Shown here: in pieces, positions 5,403 to 15,925 of the stretch
How the letters are laid out: each line of letters begins with the position of its first letter
Position numbering within the stretch: the first letter of the stretch is position 1
NCBI GenBank assembly: GCA_005885165.1
Contig: VAXR01000087.1
Location: forward strand, 1 to 15,925
Length of the DNA: 15,925 nt
Reading direction: 5' to 3'
From: Actinomycetota bacterium
Lineage (GTDB): Bacteria; Actinomycetota; Thermoleophilia; Solirubrobacterales; Thermoleophilaceae
The notes under the pieces: generated by a model
What the model saw: only the letters and a program-made list of their open reading frames with translations
Told to the model about the DNA's origin: nothing
The model's database searches: none
Position numbers and translations under genes: made by a program

Positions 5403-5600
5403 ATGACTGATCCCAAACCCACGCACCCCTGGATGCCGCTGCAAATCTTCGCTGGCGTGCGTCCTCGGACTCGTCCATGCATTCCATGCATGAACTTCGC
5501 CCTGCGTCCTTCGCTCAGGGCCCGAAGGGCCCGGTCGTTGCCGAAGGCCACGCGATTTTCGCGGCCCCATGGGCACGCGGATTCGGAATCAATCATCTAG
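5399..5600. mobile_element. MITE-like extended palindrome between nusG and rplK
   Basis: The first 22 bases (5399-5420) and the reverse complement of the last 22 (5579-5600) match at 18 positions. Pairing continues inward with bulges to about 5456/5547, so the arms are nearly 60 bases. CTAG stands at both ends, consistent with a 4-bp duplication of CTAG (as for IS5-type transposition) or TA duplication inside CTAG (IS630/Tc1-type); both family preferences are known, but assignment here is inference. Removing the insert would leave nusG's TAG followed by CGCC and the rplK GTG. The centre holds two ATGCAT copies (5477-5482, 5486-5491) and a second hairpin, 5495-5504 with 5516-5527. No transposase is encoded. 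Frames of 65 codons span the insert on both strands but resemble no protein I know. It could instead be a native structured spacer. Confidence 0.65.
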
Positions 5601-5604
5601 CGCC

Positions 5605-6027
5605 GTGGCGAAGAAGGTCCTCACCCTCATCAAGCTCCAGGTGCCCGGCGGGGCGGCGAACCCGGCGCCGCCGGTCGGCCCTGCGCTGGGCCAGCACGGC
5701 GTGAACATCATGGAGTTCTGCAAGGCGTTCAACGCCGAGACGCAGGACCAGAACGGGCGCATCATCCCGGTCGAGATCACGGTCTACGAGGACCGGTCGT
5801 TCACCTTCATCACGAAGACGCCGCCCGCCGCGGTGCTGATCAAGGAGGCCGCTGGGATCGAGAAGGGCTCCGGCGAGCCGAACCGCGAGAAGGTCGGGCG
5901 GATCACACCGGCCCAGGTCCGGCAGATCGCGGAGACGAAGATGCCGGACCTGAACGCGCTCGACCTCGATCAGGCCTCGAAGATCATCGAGGGCACTGCT
6001 CGCTCCATGGGCGTCGAGGTCGGGTAG
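5605..6027 (+). CDS. rplK: Large ribosomal subunit protein uL11
   Basis: The product from GTG 5605 has 140 residues, the normal uL11 length, and starts with the typical AKKVLTLIKLQVPGG. The N-terminal domain carries the flexible Pro-rich PAPPVGPALGQHGVN segment (21-34) used by translation factors and thiostrepton; the C-terminal rRNA-binding domain contains VGRITPAQVRQIAETKMPDLN. uL11 forms the base of the L7/L12 stalk. An in-frame ATG at 5569 would add 12 residues (MGTRIRNQSSSA) encoded by the inverted-repeat element; GTG is preferred from family alignment. Neither start has a convincing Shine-Dalgarno, because the inserted element occupies the upstream region. rplA follows after two bases. 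Confidence 0.95.
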   Translation: MAKKVLTLIKLQVPGGAANPAPPVGPALGQHGVNIMEFCKAFNAETQDQNGRIIPVEITVYEDRSFTFITKTPPAAVLIKEAAGIEKGSGEPNREKVGRITPAQVRQIAETKMPDLNALDLDQASKIIEGTARSMGVEVG

Positions 6028-6029
6028 CT

Positions 6030-6863
6030 ATGCGCCGGCGCGGCAAGCGCTATCGCGAGCTCTACTCGAAGGTCGATCGCGAGCGCCAGTACCCGCCCGC
6101 CGAGGCGGTCGCGCTCGTGAAGGACATGCAATCGGCGAAGTTCACGGAGACCGTGGAGTGCCACATCCGCACCGGGCTCAACGTGCGCCACGCCGAGGAG
6201 CAGCTCCGCGGCACGATCACGCTTCCCCACTCGGCCGGTCGCGACGTCACCGTGATCGTCTTCGCCAAGGGCGAGAAGGCCCGCGATGCCGAGGCCGCCG
6301 GGGCCGACGCCGTTGGCGAGGAGGACCTCGCCAAGCGCGTGCAGGACGGCTGGACGGACTTCGACGTGGCGATCGCCACTCCAGACCTGATGCCGGTGGT
6401 CGGGCGGCTCGGGCGGATCCTGGGGCCGCAGGGCAAGATGCCGAACCCGAAGGTGGGCACCGTGACCGACGACGTTGCGCGGGCCGTGACGGAAGCGAAG
6501 GCCGGCCGAACCGAGTACCGGACCGACCGCTCCGCGATCGTGCACCTGACGATCGGCAAGACCGACCTCGAGGCCCGCCAGCTCCTCGAGAACTACGCCG
6601 CGCTGATCGACGAGATCATCCGGGCCAGGCCCGCCGCCGCCAAGGGCCGCTATCTCCGGACGATCACGCTGGCGACGACGACGGGCCCGGGCGTGCGGGT
6701 CGACCCGACGCGCACGCGCGACATCGTCGAGGAGCTGCCGGGCGGGGATGGCGCTTCCGCGGATGGTGCGCCGGAACCAGCGCCTGAGGAGCCAGTTCCT
6801 GAAGAGCCGCCGGCTGACACCGCGACGGTGGACGAGCCCGACGAGGCCCCGGCGGACAGCTGA
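6030..6863 (+). CDS. rplA: Large ribosomal subunit protein uL1 with acidic C-terminal tail
   Basis: Residues 1-~236 are a complete uL1: RGKRYRELYSKVDRE at the start, the inserted domain with VIVFAKGEKARDAEAAGAD, and the signature LGPQGKMPNPKVGTV at 131-145. uL1 forms the mobile L1 stalk that guides E-site tRNA and, in several bacteria, represses the rplK-rplA mRNA. The protein has 277 residues against about 230 usually, because of a ~40-residue Pro/Glu/Asp-rich tail with APEPAPEEPVPEEPP character, probably disordered. The ATG lies two bases after the rplK stop, with GAGGTCGGG inside the end of rplK as a possible ribosome binding site, so the two are probably coupled. No separate uL1-binding leader was identified upstream of rplK. 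Confidence 0.96.
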   Translation: MRRRGKRYRELYSKVDRERQYPPAEAVALVKDMQSAKFTETVECHIRTGLNVRHAEEQLRGTITLPHSAGRDVTVIVFAKGEKARDAEAAGADAVGEEDLAKRVQDGWTDFDVAIATPDLMPVVGRLGRILGPQGKMPNPKVGTVTDDVARAVTEAKAGRTEYRTDRSAIVHLTIGKTDLEARQLLENYAALIDEIIRARPAAAKGRYLRTITLATTTGPGVRVDPTRTRDIVEELPGGDGASADGAPEPAPEEPVPEEPPADTATVDEPDEAPADS

Positions 6864-6873
6864 ACGGGCGCGC

Positions 6874-6879
6874 TACTCT
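6874..6879 (+). promoter_or_regulatory. Candidate -10 of the rplJ-rplL promoter
   Basis: TACTCT (TANNNT) lies just after the rplA stop codon and about 35 bases before the L10-type leader. No -35 match is clear. A promoter here would produce a leader of roughly 120 bases, the normal setting for L10 autoregulation. Confidence 0.35.
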
Positions 6880-6887
6880 TCGCCGCC

Positions 6888-6995
6888 GACACAACCGAGC
6901 GCCCGAGACCCCCGGCGGGCTGAGGCCGTAAGACCTGGGCAGGCGGATCCCGAGCACCCGCTCAATGGAGCCCGCCTGCGTGCGGGCTTTTTGCT
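6888..6995 (+). ncRNA. L10-type autoregulatory leader before rplJ
   Basis: The region contains GGCCGTAAGACCTGGGCAGG around 6924-6943, resembling the conserved internal loop of known L10 leaders, which bind the L10(L12) complex by mimicking 23S rRNA. It ends in an intrinsic terminator. GGCGGGCT (6914-6921) is perfectly complementary to AGCCCGCC (6969-6976), which includes the terminator's 5' arm, so pairing there would enclose the binding-site-like segment and prevent the terminator. Position directly before rplJ supports the call. Which fold L10 favours cannot be decided by eye. Confidence 0.65.
6969..6992 (+). terminator. Intrinsic terminator/attenuator before rplJ
   Basis: AGCCCGC (6969-6975) and GCGGGCT (6982-6988) form a perfect 7-bp stem with a CTGCGT loop, followed by a T run to 6992. 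It lies 15 bases before the rplJ start, too close to serve only as the end of the rplA transcript, so conditional termination is likely. Confidence 0.85.
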
Positions 6996-7007
6996 GGAGA
7001 CGAGCGA

Positions 7008-7715
7008 GTGAACAAGGACGAGAAGGCGGCGGTGATCGATCGGGTCGCCGACCAGATCCAGGAGGCGAGCGCGATATTCGCGATCGACTACCGCGGGATC
7101 TCGGTCAAGCAGGTCCAGCAGCTGCGCGCGCAGCTGGGCGACGCCGACGCCCGCTTCCAGATCGTCAAGAACCGCCTCACCATCCGCGCAGCGGACAAGG
7201 CCGGCGCCGAAGAGCTCAAGGAGCTCCTCGAGGGGCCGACGGCCTTCACGTTCGTGCGGGGCGACGCCGCAGTCGCCGCCAAGGCGATCGCCACCTTCCG
7301 CCGTCAGAACGGGGTCCTGGAGTTCAAGGGCGGCACGATGGACGGGGAGCCGGTCACGATCGACGAGATCGAGTCGATCGCCCGCCTGCCGGCGCGCGAC
7401 GTGCTGCATGGCCAGTTCGTCGGCGTCCTCGCCTCCCCACTGACCACGCTGGTGCGCGGGCTCGGCTCGCTGATCGGCGGGCTGGCCATCCAGCTGCAGC
7501 AGATCCAGGAGCAGGGTCTGGCGGGAGGCGGCGCTGACGCCGAGGCAGAGGCGGCGAGTGAGGAACCGGCGGCCGAGGAGTCCGAGGCAGAGGCGCCGGC
7601 TGAGGAAGCTGAGGAGGAGCCGACCGCCGAGGCGAAGGAGCCTCAGGAAGAGGAGCAGGAAGAGACTTCGGAAGCGCCCTCCGAGGGCGAGGACCAGAAA
7701 CCAAAGGAGGGCTAG
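7008..7715 (+). CDS. rplJ: Large ribosomal subunit protein uL10 with acidic C-terminal tail
   Basis: Residues 1-~170 are a complete uL10: the rRNA-binding N-terminal domain (AIFAIDYRGISVKQVQQLR, then FQIVKNRLTIRAA) and the C-terminal helix that holds L7/L12 dimers (VRGLGSLIGGLAIQLQQIQE). The protein then continues for ~65 residues of Glu/Ala/Pro-rich sequence, giving 235 residues where ~170-180 is normal. The tail is probably disordered and strongly acidic. The GTG start at 7008 fits the usual N-terminus (NKDEKAAVIDRVAD) and follows GGAGA by nine bases. rplL begins at the base after the stop codon. Expression is probably controlled by the L10-type leader upstream. Confidence 0.96.
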   Translation: MNKDEKAAVIDRVADQIQEASAIFAIDYRGISVKQVQQLRAQLGDADARFQIVKNRLTIRAADKAGAEELKELLEGPTAFTFVRGDAAVAAKAIATFRRQNGVLEFKGGTMDGEPVTIDEIESIARLPARDVLHGQFVGVLASPLTTLVRGLGSLIGGLAIQLQQIQEQGLAGGGADAEAEAASEEPAAEESEAEAPAEEAEEEPTAEAKEPQEEEQEETSEAPSEGEDQKPKEG

Positions 7716-8105
7716 ATGCCTACCACCCAGGAATGGATCGACGAGCTGAAGAGCATCTCGGTGCTCGAGCTGTCCGAGCGGATCAAGGCGCTCGAAGAGG
7801 AGTTCGGCGTGTCGGCGACCGCCGTCGCCGCCGCGGCGCCCGCCGGAGCGCCGGCAGCGGCCGGTGACGGCGCGGGCGGCGAGGAGGAGGAGGCCGGAAC
7901 GGTCGACGTCGTCCTGACCGCGCCCGGCGACAAGAAGATCCAGGTGATCAAGGTCGTCCGCGCGGCCACCGGCCTCGGCCTCAAGGAGGCCAAGGCAGTC
8001 GTCGACGAGGCCCCCAAGCCGGTCAAGGAGGGCGTCGAGCGCGAGGAGGCCGACAAGCTCAAGACCGAGCTCGAGGAGGCCGGCGGGAGCGTCGAGCTCA
8101 AGTAG
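7716..8105 (+). CDS. rplL: Large ribosomal subunit protein bL12 (L7/L12)
   Basis: At 129 residues this is a normal-length bL12. Residues 1-~35 form the dimerisation domain that binds L10 (MPTTQEWIDELKSISVLEL), ~36-61 the flexible Ala/Gly/Glu hinge, and ~62-129 the factor-binding domain with KIQVIKVVRAATGLGLKEAK and VDEAPKPVKEGV. It recruits and activates translational GTPases. The ATG directly abuts the rplJ stop; a strong AAAGGAGG at 7703-7710 inside the end of rplJ supports the high initiation rate expected for a protein needed in several copies per ribosome. Confidence 0.97.
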   Translation: MPTTQEWIDELKSISVLELSERIKALEEEFGVSATAVAAAAPAGAPAAAGDGAGGEEEEAGTVDVVLTAPGDKKIQVIKVVRAATGLGLKEAKAVVDEAPKPVKEGVEREEADKLKTELEEAGGSVELK

Positions 8106-8152
8106 CACCGTCGCGCCTTAAGAGCTAAAATCGCCGCAGGCCCATACCGCAG

Positions 8153-8219
8153 CCGTCCCTCTGGGAGCGCTCCGCCACATATCGCGGGGCCTCGGGACGG
8201 GGTCCGTGACGGCCGTTTT
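8153..8219 (+). promoter_or_regulatory. rplL-rpoB spacer hairpins, possible attenuator
   Basis: CCGTCCC (8153-8159) pairs with GGGACGG (8194-8200) around a 34-base loop containing the palindrome GGAGCGCTCC (8164-8173). Immediately after, GGTCCG, TGA and CGGCC (8201-8214) can form a bulged hairpin followed by GTTTTA. That arrangement resembles a partial terminator that lowers rpoB expression relative to rplL, as known at the E. coli rplL-rpoB junction; the comparison is inference. The rest of 8106-8152 shows only an AT-richer TAAAAT at 8126-8131, a possible second -10. Confidence 0.45.
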
Positions 8220-8250
8220 AGCGCCCCGATGGAGACGGCGAGCTTCGCTG

Positions 8251-8259
8251 TGCTATTCT
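8251..8259 (+). promoter_or_regulatory. Extended -10 promoter candidate for rpoBC
   Basis: TGCTATTCT matches the extended -10 pattern TGN-TANNNT and is the best sigma-70-like element in the 215-base gap before rpoB. No clear -35 lies 17 bases upstream, as is common with extended -10 sites. Transcription would start near 8266, leaving a ~55-base leader. Confidence 0.45.
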
Positions 8260-8320
8260 GATCGGTCGCGCTCGCCGCGCCCGCCTGATCCCCTCCGGAC
8301 CCCCCAGAAGGAGTCGCCAC

Positions 8321-11881
<3,561 letters not shown>

Positions 11882-11890
11882 GGCAGCAAC

Positions 11891-15925
<4,035 letters not shown>

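Noticed and set aside
5399..5600. Protein-coding genes of 65 codons on each strand inside the inverted-repeat element
   Set aside because: Both are bounded by the element's own ends (ATG from the repeat, TAG from CTAG), resemble no known protein, and lack ribosome binding sites. They are treated as by-products of the palindrome, although translation of the plus-strand frame is discussed as a possibility.
5569..5604. A 12-residue N-terminal extension of uL11 from ATG 5569
   Set aside because: The extension is encoded by the inverted-repeat element, is not part of uL11, and has no ribosome binding site. GTG 5605 gives the family-standard start.

Overview
The window is high-GC bacterial DNA that reads as Actinomycetota, most likely class Thermoleophilia (Solirubrobacterales/Gaiellales-like). 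This is inferred from GTG and TTG starts, strong G/C third-position bias, an actinobacterial-type RpoB and RpoC, a MaoC-like dehydratase close to the secE-nusG cluster, and an arylsulfotransferase-type beta-domain fragment of a kind I associate with that class. No 16S gene or database search supports the assignment.

Layout. Positions 1-581 (minus strand) hold the start of a small secreted Cys-containing protein and a broken fragment resembling the C-terminal domain of secreted arylsulfotransferase-type proteins. Positions 600-1243 hold a type IV pilin gene with its own control region: a sigma-28 (FliA/WhiG)-like promoter, a 5' UTR hairpin covering part of the ribosome binding site, and a strong terminator. 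Positions 1285-3908 carry a MaoC-like hydratase, an SCP2-alpha/beta hydrolase fusion, and a YihY/BrkB membrane protein. From 4024 to the right edge is the core information-processing cluster rpmG-secE-nusG-rplK-rplA-rplJ-rplL-rpoB-rpoC, all on the plus strand; rpoC is cut by the window edge.

The core cluster links translation (L33, L11, L1, L10, L7/L12), secretion (SecE) and transcription (NusG, RpoB, RpoC). Its likely control points are a promoter before rpmG, a promoter plus L10-type attenuator before rplJ, and a hairpin plus extended -10 promoter before rpoB.

The most unusual object is a ~200-bp extended palindrome filling the whole nusG-rplK gap. It has imperfect terminal inverted repeats (18 of 22 positions match) and CTAG at both ends, one copy forming the nusG stop codon. 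It looks like a miniature inverted-repeat transposable element. All eight transition-type mismatches between its arms read A-C on the plus strand, hence G-U wobble on the minus strand, hinting at selection for a minus-strand folded RNA. Other notable points are a long SecE N-terminal extension with a recent 27-bp tandem duplication, acidic tails on L1, L10 and RpoB, and the pilin control region.
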